The notes beneath the pieces were generated by a model, which was not told the origin of the DNA, ran no database searches, and saw only the letters and a list, made by a program, of their open reading frames with translations. DNA of 64,000 nucleotides from Paraburkholderia sp. HP33-1 (lineage in GTDB: Bacteria > Pseudomonadota > Gammaproteobacteria > Burkholderiales > Burkholderiaceae). The position numbers and the translations under genes were made by a program. This document shows, one piece after another, positions 46,772 through 57,974 of the stretch; the first letter of the stretch is position 1; each line of letters opens with the position of its first letter. The stretch is from the NCBI RefSeq assembly GCF_021390595.1, contig NZ_JAJEJR010000001.1, positions 2,852,001-2,916,000 on the forward strand, read 5' to 3'.

Positions 46772-47695
46772 CTAGCGCTTGCGCCGCCCCGCGCGAAACA
46801 CGGACGTGTCGTCGTAGAACGCTGGCGATTCGTTATCAGGCCACCAGCCCGGAATGCCGAGCACGGGCAGCGGCGCGAACATGCGGCTGGTCAAAGCGTC
46901 GGTGCCGAGCAGCGCCGCGCTGACCGCTTCGTCGAGCCACGCGTTGCGCGCAGCGGTATCCCAGTCGAAATACGCTGCCGGCACGTCGACGATCCAGGCA
47001 TGGCCGGTGCAGCCCTTGAACGGCGCGATCAGCTTCTCCAGCAGCGCATGGCCGAAGCAGCGCACTTCACAGCCTCGGCCCCACGCATCGCGCCGCGCGA
47101 CGAACAGCGTCTGCCAGTCGAAGCCGCGTAGCGCGGCGCTCAGCGAAGGATCGGCGCAAGCGAACAGCAGCGCGTTTTCGTCGAACAGGGTCAACATGTC
47201 GCGCACGCCGCCGCGCGTCGGGCCGACGCCAAGCACGTCGAGTTCCGCCGACTGGCGCGCGTTCAGCGCCGCCTTGATGCGCGGAAAGGCGAACCACATC
47301 GAGCCGTTGAAGAAGTCGTGCAGATTGTGGCGCGTCGGCACGCAACCGGTCGACGCGATATGCGCCTCGTACGCGGCGCCCGCCGGCAGATCGTCCTGCG
47401 CGATGAACGCAAGACGCTGGCCGCGGCCGGTGGTTTGTTGCATCTGGGCGGCGTCGGCGTTCATCACGGCGAGCAGGTCCGCGTAGCCGGTCAGCGCGGC
47501 TTGCTGCCAGCGCTGACCGCGAGCGGCGAATTGCGCAAACCACGCCTTCGACCAGTCGATTGCGGCGAAGCCTGGTGATAGAGGTTCGGTTGCCATGCCG
47601 CGCGCGGCTTTGGCCGCGGCTTCGTGCGCTACTGCGGAGCCCGCTTTCACCGCGACCTCATCCGCAGCGCGCTGCCGCGCCCCAAGCTCCCGCAT
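46772..47695 (-). CDS. DUF3025-like hypothetical protein
   Basis: The 307-residue protein matches the DUF3025 layout I recall (WFAQFAARGQRWQQAALTGYADLLAVMN, ACVPTRHNLHDFFNGSMWF-type motif here GCVPTRHNLHDFFNGSMWFAFPRIKAALNARQ). Motifs such as LFDENALLFACADPSL and HALLEKLIAPFKGCTGHAW are present. No enzyme function is established. I use ATG 47695, which has GAGG about nine bases upstream; MATEPLSP at 47596 is an alternative. It follows pyrC by 11 bp, so they are probably co-transcribed. Confidence 0.72.
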   Translation of the reverse strand: MRELGARQRAADEVAVKAGSAVAHEAAAKAARGMATEPLSPGFAAIDWSKAWFAQFAARGQRWQQAALTGYADLLAVMNADAAQMQQTTGRGQRLAFIAQDDLPAGAAYEAHIASTGCVPTRHNLHDFFNGSMWFAFPRIKAALNARQSAELDVLGVGPTRGGVRDMLTLFDENALLFACADPSLSAALRGFDWQTLFVARRDAWGRGCEVRCFGHALLEKLIAPFKGCTGHAWIVDVPAAYFDWDTAARNAWLDEAVSAALLGTDALTSRMFAPLPVLGIPGWWPDNESPAFYDDTSVFRAGRRKR

Positions 47696-47706
47696 CTAGC
47701 GCAGCC

Positions 47707-48768
47707 TCAAACGAGACGCCAGCCAATCGACTCACCGCCTCGCAGCGGCACGACCGGCGTATCGCCCGCCGGCAGCTCGGCCGGCAACGTCCACTCCTCG
47801 CGACGCAGCGTGACCTTCTCCGTATTGCGCGGCAAACGGTAGAAGTCCGGACCGTGGAAGCTCGCGAAGCCTTCGAGCTTGTCGAGCGCGCCGGCCTTGT
47901 CGAACGCTTCGGTGTAAAGCTCGAGCGCGTGCAGCGCGGTGTAGCAGCCCGCGCATCCGCACGCATGCTCCTTCAGCCCCTTTGGATGCGGCGCGCTGTC
48001 GGTGCCGAGAAAGAAGCGTGGATTGCCGGATGTCGCCGCCTCGACCAGCGCGACGCGATGCGTCTCGCGCTTGAGCACCGGCAGACAGTAGTAATGCGGA
48101 CGGATGCCGCCCTGGAAGATCGCGTTGCGGTTGTACAGCAGGTGATGCGCGGTGATCGTCGCGCCGAGCAGTTCGGGAGCGGCGCCCGATTCACGGATGT
48201 AGTCGACCGCGTCCTTCGTCGTGATGTGCTCGAACACGACCTTCAGCGCCGGAAACTCGCGACGCAGCGGCATCATCACGCGATCGATGAAGACCTTCTC
48301 GCGGTCGAACAGATCGATGTCCGAATCCGTCACCTCGCCATGCACGAGCAGCGGCATGCCGACTTCCTGCATCACTTCCAGCGTCTTCGCGCACTTCATC
48401 AGGTCGGTGACGCCCGCGTCGGAGTTCGTCGTCGCACCCGCCGGGTACAGCTTCACGCCGTGCACGAAGCCGCTTTCGCGCGCGCGGCGGATTTCGTCGG
48501 GCGGCGTGTTGTCGGTCAGGTACAGCGTCATCAGCGGCTCGAATTTCGCGCCCTCGGGAATCGCCGCGATGACGCGCTCGCGATATGCCCCGGCCATCGC
48601 CGTCGTCGTGACCGGCGGCTTCAGGTTCGGCATGATGATCGCGCGACCGAACTGGCGCGCCGTATCAGGCAGCACGGCCGCGAGCATCGCGCCGTCGCGC
48701 ACGTGCAGGTGCCAGTCGTCCGGGCGGACTAGCGTGATGGAATCAGGGGAAACGTTGGAAGCAGTCAT
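47707..48768 (-). CDS. pyrC: Dihydroorotase (type II)
   Basis: The 353-residue zinc enzyme closes carbamoyl-aspartate to dihydroorotate in pyrimidine synthesis. [13 protein letters not shown] (His-X-His metal ligands), [24 protein letters not shown] (carboxylated Lys), [20 protein letters not shown] and [14 protein letters not shown] (catalytic Asp) mark PyrC. ATG 48768 fits the family length. It is followed by the DUF3025 gene and is divergent from the amidotransferase gene. Confidence 0.96.
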   Translation of the reverse strand: MTASNVSPDSITLVRPDDWHLHVRDGAMLAAVLPDTARQFGRAIIMPNLKPPVTTTAMAGAYRERVIAAIPEGAKFEPLMTLYLTDNTPPDEIRRARESGFVHGVKLYPAGATTNSDAGVTDLMKCAKTLEVMQEVGMPLLVHGEVTDSDIDLFDREKVFIDRVMMPLRREFPALKVVFEHITTKDAVDYIRESGAAPELLGATITAHHLLYNRNAIFQGGIRPHYYCLPVLKRETHRVALVEAATSGNPRFFLGTDSAPHPKGLKEHACGCAGCYTALHALELYTEAFDKAGALDKLEGFASFHGPDFYRLPRNTEKVTLRREEWTLPAELPAGDTPVVPLRGGESIGWRLV

Positions 48769-48930
48769 GGCAGGGAAACGAGACTTCGCGCGCCTGGCTG
48801 ATCGACCGGTCAAACCGCGTTGTTGCGGCCCGAACACATGTCAATTCTGCTATTTGGCGTCTCCGGCTCGGTGATATGCTTGGAAAATCATCATTGTAAC
48901 GGCTCGCTCCGTTCACAGGCTCACCGCAAC

Positions 48931-49866
48931 ATGTGCCAACTTCTCGGAATGAACTGCGCCGCGCCGACGGACGTCACGTTTTCCTTCACCGGTTTCGCGG
49001 CGCGTGGCGGCGTCACCGATCACCACGCCGACGGCTGGGGCATCGCTTTCTTCGAGGACAAGGCCTGCCGGCTGTTCATCGATCATCAATCGTCGGCCAC
49101 ATCGCCGATCGCCGAGATGGTCAAGCGCTACCCGATCAAATCCAAAAACACGATCGCGCACATCCGCAAGGCGACGCAAGGGCACATCCTGCTCGAAAAC
49201 TGCCACCCGTTCATGCGCGAGCTGTGGGGGCGTCACTGGATCTTCGCGCATAACGGCGATCTGCAGGCTTACGCGCCGGAGTTGAACGGCGTGTACCAGC
49301 CAGTCGGCACGACCGACAGCGAGCTCGCGTTCTGCGCGCTGCTGCAAGGTTTGCGCAAGGCCTTCCCGGGCACGCAGCAACCACCGCTTCACGAACTCCT
49401 CGCCGCGCTCGAAGCGCTCACGCGCGACATCACGCAATACGGCGTGTTCAATTTCCTGATGTCGAATGGCCAGGCGCTGTTCGCGCATTGCTCGACGCAT
49501 CTGCATTACCTTGTGCGCCGTTGGCCGTTTTCGACCGCGCATCTGGTCGACGCAGACGTGTCGATCGATTTCGCCAAATACACGACGCCCGAAGACCGCG
49601 TCGCGGTGATCGCCACCAAGCCGCTGACCGACAACGAAGTGTGGACCGCGTTCAAGCCCGGCGATCTGCTGATGTTCCAGCATGGCGAAGTGATCGGTCG
49701 CACCAACATTCCGGTGCCGGAGTCGGTGCTCGAGAAGCTGCGCAATCCGGCGCTCGATGCATCGGCGTCGGCCGCGACGATCGCGGCGTCGAGCGGAGCC
49801 ACGCTTTCGTCCGACAGCGAGGCGGATCTCGAAGCCGCGGACGACACGGCGGCGTTCGAGTCCTAG
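48931..49866 (+). CDS. Class II glutamine amidotransferase-like protein
   Basis: The 311-residue protein starts MCQLLGMNC, giving the N-terminal nucleophile Cys2 after Met removal. DHHADGWGIAFFEDK, NTIAHIRKATQGH, NCHPFMRELWGRHWIFAHNGDLQ (conserved glutamine-binding region) and GTTDSELAFCALLQGL follow. It resembles the YafJ/EgtC-like stand-alone Gn-AT II group, which acts without an attached synthetase domain. The C-terminus (from about residue 280) is a low-complexity Ala/Ser/Asp-rich tail. The ATG at 48931 is used. It is divergent from pyrC. Confidence 0.87.
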   Translation: MCQLLGMNCAAPTDVTFSFTGFAARGGVTDHHADGWGIAFFEDKACRLFIDHQSSATSPIAEMVKRYPIKSKNTIAHIRKATQGHILLENCHPFMRELWGRHWIFAHNGDLQAYAPELNGVYQPVGTTDSELAFCALLQGLRKAFPGTQQPPLHELLAALEALTRDITQYGVFNFLMSNGQALFAHCSTHLHYLVRRWPFSTAHLVDADVSIDFAKYTTPEDRVAVIATKPLTDNEVWTAFKPGDLLMFQHGEVIGRTNIPVPESVLEKLRNPALDASASAATIAASSGATLSSDSEADLEAADDTAAFES

Positions 49867-49895
49867 GCCGCTGCCGCCCCCTTGAACCCGGGCAA

Positions 49896-49920
49896 TAAAA
49901 AGCCGCTCCGTGGAGCGGCT
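49896..49920. terminator. Terminator between the amidotransferase gene and gltL
   Basis: AGCCGCTCC/GGAGCGGCT (9 bp, 2-base loop) is followed on the minus strand by TTTTATT, so it mainly ends the gltIJKL operon. Confidence 0.75.
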
Positions 49921-49971
49921 GGCTTTCTTTCATCCGACGCAAGCCCCGGACCGAGGCCTGCGCGCCAATCC

Positions 49972-50697
49972 TCAGTGCAGGATCTTCGCGAGAAAATCCT
50001 TCGCGCGATCCGACTTCGGATTCGCAAAGAAGTCTTCCTTGCGGTCGTCCTCGACGATCAAGCCCTTGTCCATGAAGATCACGCGATGTGCGACCTTCTT
50101 CGCGAAGCCCATTTCGTGCGTCACGCACATCATGGTCATGCCTTCCTGCGCGAGTTCGACCATCACGTCGAGCACTTCGTTGATCATCTCCGGGTCGAGC
50201 GCCGAGGTCGGCTCGTCGAACAGCATCGCAATCGGGTCCATCGACAGCGCGCGCGCAATCGCCACACGCTGCTGCTGACCACCGGACAGCTGCCCCGGAT
50301 ACTTGTCCGCATGCGCGCGCAGACCCACGCGATCGAGCAGCTTCAGGCCCTTCGCGGTCGCCTCGTCGTTCGAGCGGCCGAGCACCTTGATCTGCGCGAG
50401 CGTCAGGTTCTGCACGATCGACAGATGCGGGAACAGCTCGAAGTGCTGGAACACCATGCCGACCTTCGAGCGCAGCTTCGACAGATTGGTTTTCTTGTCG
50501 GTCAGCGACTGGCCGTTGATGACGATCTCACCCTTCTGAAACGGCTCGAGGCCGTTGACGGTCTTGATCAGCGTGGACTTGCCCGAACCGGACGGCCCGC
50601 ACACCACGACCACTTCGCCCTTTTTGACTTCCGTCGTGCAGTCGGTCAGCACCTGGAAGTGGCCATACCACTTCGAAACATTCTTGATAGAGATCAT
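49972..50697 (-). CDS. gltL: Glutamate/aspartate ABC transporter ATP-binding protein
   Basis: The 241-residue ATPase has Walker [11 protein letters not shown] (about residues 34-43), the Q-loop in [13 protein letters not shown], signature [15 protein letters not shown], and Walker [17 protein letters not shown]. It energises import of glutamate and aspartate. It overlaps the gltK end by 4 bp and is the last gene of the operon, followed by a terminator. Confidence 0.95.
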   Translation of the reverse strand: MISIKNVSKWYGHFQVLTDCTTEVKKGEVVVVCGPSGSGKSTLIKTVNGLEPFQKGEIVINGQSLTDKKTNLSKLRSKVGMVFQHFELFPHLSIVQNLTLAQIKVLGRSNDEATAKGLKLLDRVGLRAHADKYPGQLSGGQQQRVAIARALSMDPIAMLFDEPTSALDPEMINEVLDVMVELAQEGMTMMCVTHEMGFAKKVAHRVIFMDKGLIVEDDRKEDFFANPKSDRAKDFLAKILH

Positions 50698-51374
50698 CTT
50701 GCGACCTTTTTCTGAAGACCTTTGACGAGGCTCGACGCGATCACGCAGATCACGAAATAAACTGCGCCCGCGAACAGTACCATCTCGACATTCGTGCCGT
50801 CACGATCGCCAATATTCGTGGCCGTGCGGAAGAAGTCGGCGAGGCTGATCACGTAGACGAGCGAAGTATCCTGAAACAGCACGATACCTTGCGTGAGCAA
50901 CAGCGGCACCATCGCGCGGAACGCCTGCGGCAGTATGATCAGACGCATCGCCTGACCATAGGTCATGCCCAGCGCGAATGACGCGTTGACCTGGCCGCGC
51001 GGCACCGACTGAATGCCGGCGCGGATGATCTCGGAATAATACGCGGCCTCGAACAGCGAGAACGCGACCATCGCCGAGGCGAGCCGGATGTCGATGTCCG
51101 GCGACAGACCGAGCACGCTTTGCAGCACCTGCGGCACGATCAGGAAGAACCACAGCAGCACCATCACGAGCGGGATCGAACGGAAGATCGTCACGTAGCC
51201 CTGCGCGAACCACGCGAGGGGCTTGATGGGCGACAGCCGGAACATCGCGAGAATGGTGCCCCAGATGATGCCGAACACGATCGCGATCAGCGTGATCTTG
51301 AACGTGATGATGGCGCCGGTCCACAGCGTAGGCAGCGCGCCCGGAATACCGCTCCAGTCGAAATGATGCATCAC
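50694..51374 (-). CDS. gltK: Glutamate/aspartate ABC transporter permease
   Basis: The 226-residue inner-membrane permease has five to six helices and the EAA-loop ([31 protein letters not shown]) that docks onto the ATPase. It forms the channel with GltJ. It overlaps gltJ and gltL by 4 bp each, showing translational coupling. Confidence 0.93.
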   Translation of the reverse strand: MMHHFDWSGIPGALPTLWTGAIITFKITLIAIVFGIIWGTILAMFRLSPIKPLAWFAQGYVTIFRSIPLVMVLLWFFLIVPQVLQSVLGLSPDIDIRLASAMVAFSLFEAAYYSEIIRAGIQSVPRGQVNASFALGMTYGQAMRLIILPQAFRAMVPLLLTQGIVLFQDTSLVYVISLADFFRTATNIGDRDGTNVEMVLFAGAVYFVICVIASSLVKGLQKKVAR

Positions 51375-52111
51375 TTGCCTCCGATATAGCCGGGCAGCCG
51401 GGTCTTCGCTTCGACCCAGCGCATCAGTTGCATCACGATCAGATTGATCAGCATGTACGCGAGCGTGACCGCAATAAACGACTCATACGTCTGCGACGTG
51501 TAGTCAACGAGCTGACGCGCCTGCGCGGACAGATCGAGCAGACCGATCGTCGAGGCGACCGCGGAGTTCTTGAAGATGTTCAGAAACTCCGAGGTGAGCG
51601 GCGGCACGATGATCCGGTATGCGACCGGCAGCAGCACGTAGCGATACGTCTGCCATTGGGTGAAGCCCACCGCGAGACCGGCCGCGCGCTGGCCGCGCGG
51701 CAACGCGTTGATGCCCGAGCGCACCTGCTCGCACACGCGCGCGGCGGTGAAGAGACCCAAACACACGATCGACGAGGAGAAGAACTGCGCGCTCGGCGGC
51801 AATTGCTTGAACCAGTTGCCGATCGACACAGGCAGCAACTCCGGTATCACCAGATACCAGATAAAGAACTGCACGATCAGCGGAATGTTGCGGAAAATTG
51901 CGACGTAGACGGTGCCGATGCCCGACGCCCATTTGTTCGGCACCGTGCGCAGCACACCGAACAACGAGCCGACGATCAGCGCGATCACCCATGCCGACAA
52001 CGACACGGTGACCGTCACCCACAGACCCGACAACAGCCAGCCCAGATAGGTAGTCGGCTCGCCCGTGGAGACGGGACTCAGCAGAATGCCCCAGTTCCAG
52101 TGATATGACAT
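51371..52111 (-). CDS. gltJ: Glutamate/aspartate ABC transporter permease
   Basis: The 246-residue permease has five helices and the EAA-like loop ([36 protein letters not shown]). It pairs with GltK in the transport channel. It lies 91 bp after gltI. Confidence 0.93.
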   Translation of the reverse strand: MSYHWNWGILLSPVSTGEPTTYLGWLLSGLWVTVTVSLSAWVIALIVGSLFGVLRTVPNKWASGIGTVYVAIFRNIPLIVQFFIWYLVIPELLPVSIGNWFKQLPPSAQFFSSSIVCLGLFTAARVCEQVRSGINALPRGQRAAGLAVGFTQWQTYRYVLLPVAYRIIVPPLTSEFLNIFKNSAVASTIGLLDLSAQARQLVDYTSQTYESFIAVTLAYMLINLIVMQLMRWVEAKTRLPGYIGGK

Positions 52112-52202
52112 GACGAAGACTCCGGCAAAAAGAAACGGAAGAAGCGCGTGGCCCCTTCCGTCCCGTTCAGCGTTACGAAAGTGTCGAAAAAGCAGCTAGC
52201 GT

Positions 52203-53096
52203 TTAGTCGATTGCCTTGTCGTTCGGATTCTTGAACAGCGCACGCATATCGTCGCTCATCGGGAAGTTCAGGTTCAGGCCCTTCGGCGGGATCGGCGATT
52301 CGAACCAGCGCTTGTAGATCTGCTCGCCTTCGCTCGACGTTTGCACCTTTGCGATTGCGTCGTCGGCGACCTTCTTGAAGTCGGCGTCGTTCTTGCGCAA
52401 CATGCAGCCGTACGCCTCACGCGATTGCGGCGCGCCGACGATCACGAAATCGCCCGGGTTGCTCGACTTCGCGCGCTCGCCGGCGAGCAGCGCGTCGTCC
52501 ATCATGAACGCTGCGGCGCGACCCGTCGACAGCGTCAGGAACGACTCGCCGTGATCCTTTGCGCTGATGATGTTCATGCCCATGCTCTTGTCCTGATTCA
52601 TCTTGCGAAGGATGCGCTCGGACGTGGTGCCAGCGGTCGTCACGACCGTCTTGCCCTTCAGGTCCGGGAAGTCCTTGATGCCGGAGTCTTTCCTGGTCAT
52701 GAGGCGCGTGCCGATCACGAAGATCGTGTTCGAGAAGGCGGCCTGTTGCTGGCGCTCGAGGTTATTCGTGGTGGAGCCGCACTCGATGTCGATCGTGCCG
52801 TTCTGCACCAGCGGAATGCGGTTCTGCGACGTGATCGGCACGAGCTTGACCTTCAGGTTCGGCATGTTCAGCTTCTGCTTGACGGCCTCGACGATCTTCA
52901 TCGCGTAATCCTGCGAGTAGCCGATCACGTTCTGCTTGTCGTCGTAATACGAGAACGGAATCGACGATTCGCGATGGCCCAGCGAAATGACGCCCGTGTC
53001 CTTGATCTTTTTCAGTGTGCCTGAATCTTGCGCGTGCGCGCCAACCGTAAACAAACCGAGAGTCGCAAGCAGCAGCGCAGCTTTTTTAATCTTCAT
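52203..53096 (-). CDS. gltI: Glutamate/aspartate periplasmic binding protein
   Basis: The 297-residue protein has a cleavable signal peptide (KAALLLATLGLFTVGAHAQ) and an amino-acid SBP fold (GTLKKIKDTGVISLGHRESSIPFSYYDDKQNVIGYSQDYAM, then GKTVVTTAGTTSERIL and KDHGESFLTLSTGRAAAFMMDDALL). It captures glutamate and aspartate in the periplasm. AGGAG stands six bases before the ATG. It is the first gene of gltIJKL. Confidence 0.95.
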   Translation of the reverse strand: MKIKKAALLLATLGLFTVGAHAQDSGTLKKIKDTGVISLGHRESSIPFSYYDDKQNVIGYSQDYAMKIVEAVKQKLNMPNLKVKLVPITSQNRIPLVQNGTIDIECGSTTNNLERQQQAAFSNTIFVIGTRLMTRKDSGIKDFPDLKGKTVVTTAGTTSERILRKMNQDKSMGMNIISAKDHGESFLTLSTGRAAAFMMDDALLAGERAKSSNPGDFVIVGAPQSREAYGCMLRKNDADFKKVADDAIAKVQTSSEGEQIYKRWFESPIPPKGLNLNFPMSDDMRALFKNPNDKAID

Positions 53097-53377
53097 GTTG
53101 ATCTCCTATGCAAGAACGGGCGCCAGTGTAGCAAAGTAATTTTTCTGAAAGTAATACTATTAACCGTGCTGTTGCGCGCACGCCGCGATGAGTCCACGGC
53201 GCCGTCGCACAGCCGTTTCGCGCGCATGCGAAGGCGGACGGCATCGATAGATGTCGTCCGCCGGTAAAGCACGCCGTCTTGTGGACCGCGCTGATGCACA
53301 AAGTCGGGCGGTTGCGCCTCCCGGCCCGAAAACAGGGCCGCGTAACCGCCTTTTCAAACAGAGTAGAACACGGTCAA

Positions 53378-54691
53378 TCAGGGATACAAGCCACGCATTT
53401 CGCGCGCTTGCAGAATCCGCTTACAAGCGACGATGAAAGCCGCCGTGCGCACCGACACCTTCTGCTCGCTCGACACCTGCCAAACCGCCGCGAACGCTTC
53501 GCGCATCACGCGCTCGAGCCGCTCGTTGATCTCGTCCTCGGTCCAGAAGAAGCTCGAGAAGTCCTGCACCCATTCGAAGTACGAAACGGTCACGCCCCCC
53601 GCGTTCGCGACCACGTCCGGAATCACGAGGATGCCGCGGTCGTGCAGGATGTCGTCGGCCGCCGTCGTGGTCGGGCCGTTCGCGCCTTCGACGATGATCT
53701 TCGTCCTGATCTTGCCGGCGTTCTTTTCGGTGATCTGATTTTCCAGCGCCGCCGGAATCAGGATGTCAGACTCGACCGTCCAGAACTCATCGCTGGAAAT
53801 CGCGTCGGCTTCAGCGAAACCGCCGACGCCGCCCGTCTTCGCGACGTATTCGAGCAGCGCGACCGCGTCGATGCCGTCGGACTTGTACACCGAGCCGGTG
53901 TGGTCCTGCACCGCGACGACTCTCGCGCCCGCTTCCTGGAAAAGACGCGCAGCGATCCCGCCGACGTTGCCGAAGCCCTGCACCGCGATGCGCGCGCCTT
54001 CAATGTCGAAGCCGATGCGTCGCGCCGCTTCGCAGCCGACCACGAACACGCCGCGGCCGGTCGCCTCGCGACGCCCGAGCGAGCCGCCGAGCGTGATCGG
54101 CTTGCCGGTCACGACGCCGGTAGCGGTCTGGCCCTGGTTCATCGAGTAGGTGTCCATCATCCACGCCATGATCTGCTCGTTCGTGTTCACGTCCGGCGCG
54201 GGGATGTCGGTATTCGGTCCGATGATGATGCCGATTTCGCTCGTGTAGCGGCGCGTCACGCGCTCCAGCTCGCCGCGCGACAGCGTGCGCGGATCGACAC
54301 GAATGCCGCCCTTCGCGCCGCCGTACGGCACGTTCACCGCGGCGTTCTTCACCGACATCCACGCGGACAGCGCCATCACTTCGGACAGCGTAACGTCCTG
54401 GTGATAACGCACGCCGCCCTTGCCCGGGCCGCGGGACACGTTGTGCTGCACGCGATAGCCCTCGAAGTGCGCGACCGTGCCGTTATCGAGCTCGATGGGC
54501 ACATCGACGATGAGAATGCGCTTCGGGCGCTTCAGGGTTTCGAGCCAGCGGGACAGCGAACCGAGATACGGCGCGACGCGGTCGACCTGGCGCAGGTAGT
54601 TGCCCCAGGGGCCGAGGTCTTCGCTATTGAGGTAGGAGGGAACGGACTGCAACGTTGAAGCAGATTGTGCGGCTTGTTGCTGGGATGACAT
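53378..54691 (-). CDS. gdhA: Glutamate dehydrogenase
   Basis: The 437-residue enzyme interconverts glutamate and 2-oxoglutarate plus ammonia. The active-site Lys is in [13 protein letters not shown] (about residue 115), the NAD(P)-binding motif is [16 protein letters not shown], and [16 protein letters not shown] with [14 protein letters not shown] are conserved. It belongs to the hexameric NAD/NADP GDH class. ATG 54691 begins [12 protein letters not shown]; extension to 54751 is not conserved. It is adjacent to gltIJKL, which imports its substrate. Confidence 0.95.
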   Translation of the reverse strand: MSSQQQAAQSASTLQSVPSYLNSEDLGPWGNYLRQVDRVAPYLGSLSRWLETLKRPKRILIVDVPIELDNGTVAHFEGYRVQHNVSRGPGKGGVRYHQDVTLSEVMALSAWMSVKNAAVNVPYGGAKGGIRVDPRTLSRGELERVTRRYTSEIGIIIGPNTDIPAPDVNTNEQIMAWMMDTYSMNQGQTATGVVTGKPITLGGSLGRREATGRGVFVVGCEAARRIGFDIEGARIAVQGFGNVGGIAARLFQEAGARVVAVQDHTGSVYKSDGIDAVALLEYVAKTGGVGGFAEADAISSDEFWTVESDILIPAALENQITEKNAGKIRTKIIVEGANGPTTTAADDILHDRGILVIPDVVANAGGVTVSYFEWVQDFSSFFWTEDEINERLERVMREAFAAVWQVSSEQKVSVRTAAFIVACKRILQAREMRGLYP

Positions 54692-54865
54692 GAACGCTCC
54701 GGCGTTTGATCGAGTACGGGCATTGTGGAAAAACGCCGTATCGAAATCCAATGCCGTTTCCTTATCCCGTTATGTTTTTATTGCATAACGTTCGGAAAGC
54801 CGCAAATTCGCGTCGTCGCGATGCAGGTTTGAGCTTGAGTTTTATGCCGCGTCTAATACCGGGTT

Positions 54866-55822
54866 TTATGCACCGCCCTGCCTGAGTTCTTCCGACACCA
54901 CGTCCCACAACTGCCGCACGAGGATCTGACGCGCGTCGTCGCTTTTCGCGGCGAGCTTGTCGCGATACAGGCGAATCTCCATGGTGAGGGTCAGTTGTCC
55001 TTCAGGCGTGCCGCGCGTCGCGCGATCGAGGCGGATCAGCCGGCCTTCGGCCACCGCATCTTCGACCGCGCTATGCGGCAGAAACGCGATGCCGTGACCG
55101 GCGAGCGCCATCGCCTTGAGTCCCTCGGCCATGTCGGTTTCGTAGAGACGGTCCAGGTACAGGCGCTCCGGCGCGTTCGCGAGAATCACCTCGGTCATGC
55201 GCCCGAGGTACGCGTTCGGCGTGTACGAGAGATAGGGCGCGGGTGCATCGGCCGAGCCCGGCAGTGTGTAACGCGGACGGCCCGCCCGGGCCGGCACCGA
55301 GAACGGGCTGATCGGCTCATGGCCAAGTGTCAGCATGTCGTAGCGGGCGGGATCGAGCGCGACCGGATGGCTCGGATGGTGATAGCCCATCATCAGATCG
55401 CAGCCGCCTTCCACCAGCGACAGCGCCGCGTCGTGCACGTTCAGTGCGCGCAGTCGCGTATGGATCGGGCCCATCTGCGCCTCGATGCGCTGCAGCCAGC
55501 GCGGGAAGTAAGTGAGCGACAGCGTGTGCGGCACCGCGAATTCGATCGTCGCCTGCGGCGTCGCCGTGTGGCCGCGCAACAGCGCGCGTGCCTCGTGGAA
55601 CTGCGACAGCATCGTGAGTGCCTGCTCGTTGAACACCTGGCCGGCCGCCGTAAGGCGCGTCGGATAAACCGAGCGGTCGATCAATTCCGTGCCGAGCCAC
55701 GCTTCGAGCGCCTGGATGCGTCGCGAGAAAGCTGGCTGCGTAACGTGGCGCAATTCGGCCGAGCGGCTGAAACTACGCGTTTCCGCGAGCGAAATGAAGT
55801 CTTCTAGCCATTTCAGTTCCAT
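54866..55822 (-). CDS. LysR-family transcriptional regulator
   Basis: The 318-residue protein has the LysR HTH at its N-terminus (ELKWLEDFISLAETRSFSRSAELRHVTQPAFSRRIQALEAWLG) and a substrate-binding domain from about residue 90. It lies upstream of gdhA on the same strand, so it could regulate glutamate metabolism, though the two are separated by 174 bp and no operator was identified. It is divergent from purB. Confidence 0.9.
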   Translation of the reverse strand: MELKWLEDFISLAETRSFSRSAELRHVTQPAFSRRIQALEAWLGTELIDRSVYPTRLTAAGQVFNEQALTMLSQFHEARALLRGHTATPQATIEFAVPHTLSLTYFPRWLQRIEAQMGPIHTRLRALNVHDAALSLVEGGCDLMMGYHHPSHPVALDPARYDMLTLGHEPISPFSVPARAGRPRYTLPGSADAPAPYLSYTPNAYLGRMTEVILANAPERLYLDRLYETDMAEGLKAMALAGHGIAFLPHSAVEDAVAEGRLIRLDRATRGTPEGQLTLTMEIRLYRDKLAAKSDDARQILVRQLWDVVSEELRQGGA

Positions 55823-55919
55823 GCGATTGCGCTTGCCATCGGGAGGGAAGAAGTCTGCATTCTAGCGGCGCGGGCTGCGGCTGACGCATCCGGGCAGGCC
55901 CATCACGGCACAGTGGTAA

Positions 55920-57374
<1,455 letters not shown>

Positions 57375-57398
57375 CCGGCTAGTCCAACTTCAGCGCAT

Positions 57399-57431
57399 AA
57401 AAAAGCCGCTCCCTGGAGCGGCTTTTTTTCG
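57399..57431. terminator. Bidirectional terminator between purB and gntK
   Basis: AAAAGCCGCTCC/GGAGCGGCTTTT with a 2-base loop is flanked by A and T tracts, so both convergent genes are terminated. Confidence 0.88.
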
Positions 57432-57469
57432 TCCTGCTATCGAAGCTGGAACGCGGATCAATCGAAGAC

Positions 57470-57964
57470 TCAGCGCGCTTCGACCTGCTTGAGCACCTCG
57501 TCGACGATCTGCTCAGGTGTCATCTCGATGCTGACTGTGATCGCTTCCTCGTCACCCGGTTCCTCGAGCGTATCGAGCTGGCTTTGCAGCAACGAAGGAT
57601 CGAAGAAATGCCCGGTGCGATGCCCGAGACGCTCCGCGAGCACCTCGCGCGAACCCTTCAGGTAGACGAAGCACACGTCCTTGTCGCCGGCGCGCAGAAT
57701 GTCGCGATACGAGCGCTTCAGCGACGAGCACGTGAACACCGCCGTCTCGCCCGCCTTCTGCTTTTCCTCGATCGCCGCGCGGATCGTCTTCAGCCACGGC
57801 CAGCGGTCTTCGTCGGTGAGCGGGATGCCGTGGTGCATCTTCTCCTTGTTCGCCGCGCTATGGAACGCGTCGCCGTCAGTGAACGAGCATTGCAGGCGTT
57901 CGGCCAGCATTTCGCCAATCCTGGTCTTGCCGGCGCCCGACACGCCCATTGCGATCAGAATCAT
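57470..57964 (-). CDS. gntK: Gluconokinase
   Basis: The 164-residue kinase phosphorylates gluconate to 6-phosphogluconate. Walker A is MGVSGAGKT (residues 6-14), followed by the family motif DGDAFHSAANKEKMHHGIPLTDEDRWPWL and the TCSSLKRSYRDILR segment. It supplies the substrate for Edd. It lies 10 bp after the gluconate permease gene, so the two form an operon. Confidence 0.96.
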   Translation of the reverse strand: MILIAMGVSGAGKTRIGEMLAERLQCSFTDGDAFHSAANKEKMHHGIPLTDEDRWPWLKTIRAAIEEKQKAGETAVFTCSSLKRSYRDILRAGDKDVCFVYLKGSREVLAERLGHRTGHFFDPSLLQSQLDTLEEPGDEEAITVSIEMTPEQIVDEVLKQVEAR

Positions 57965-57974
57965 TTGAAACTCC

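Noticed and set aside
53097..53160. Sigma-54-like element (TGGCGCC...TTGCAT) before gltI
   Set aside because: The distance between the GG and GC elements is 11 rather than 10 bases and no enhancer-binding site was seen, so I did not list it.
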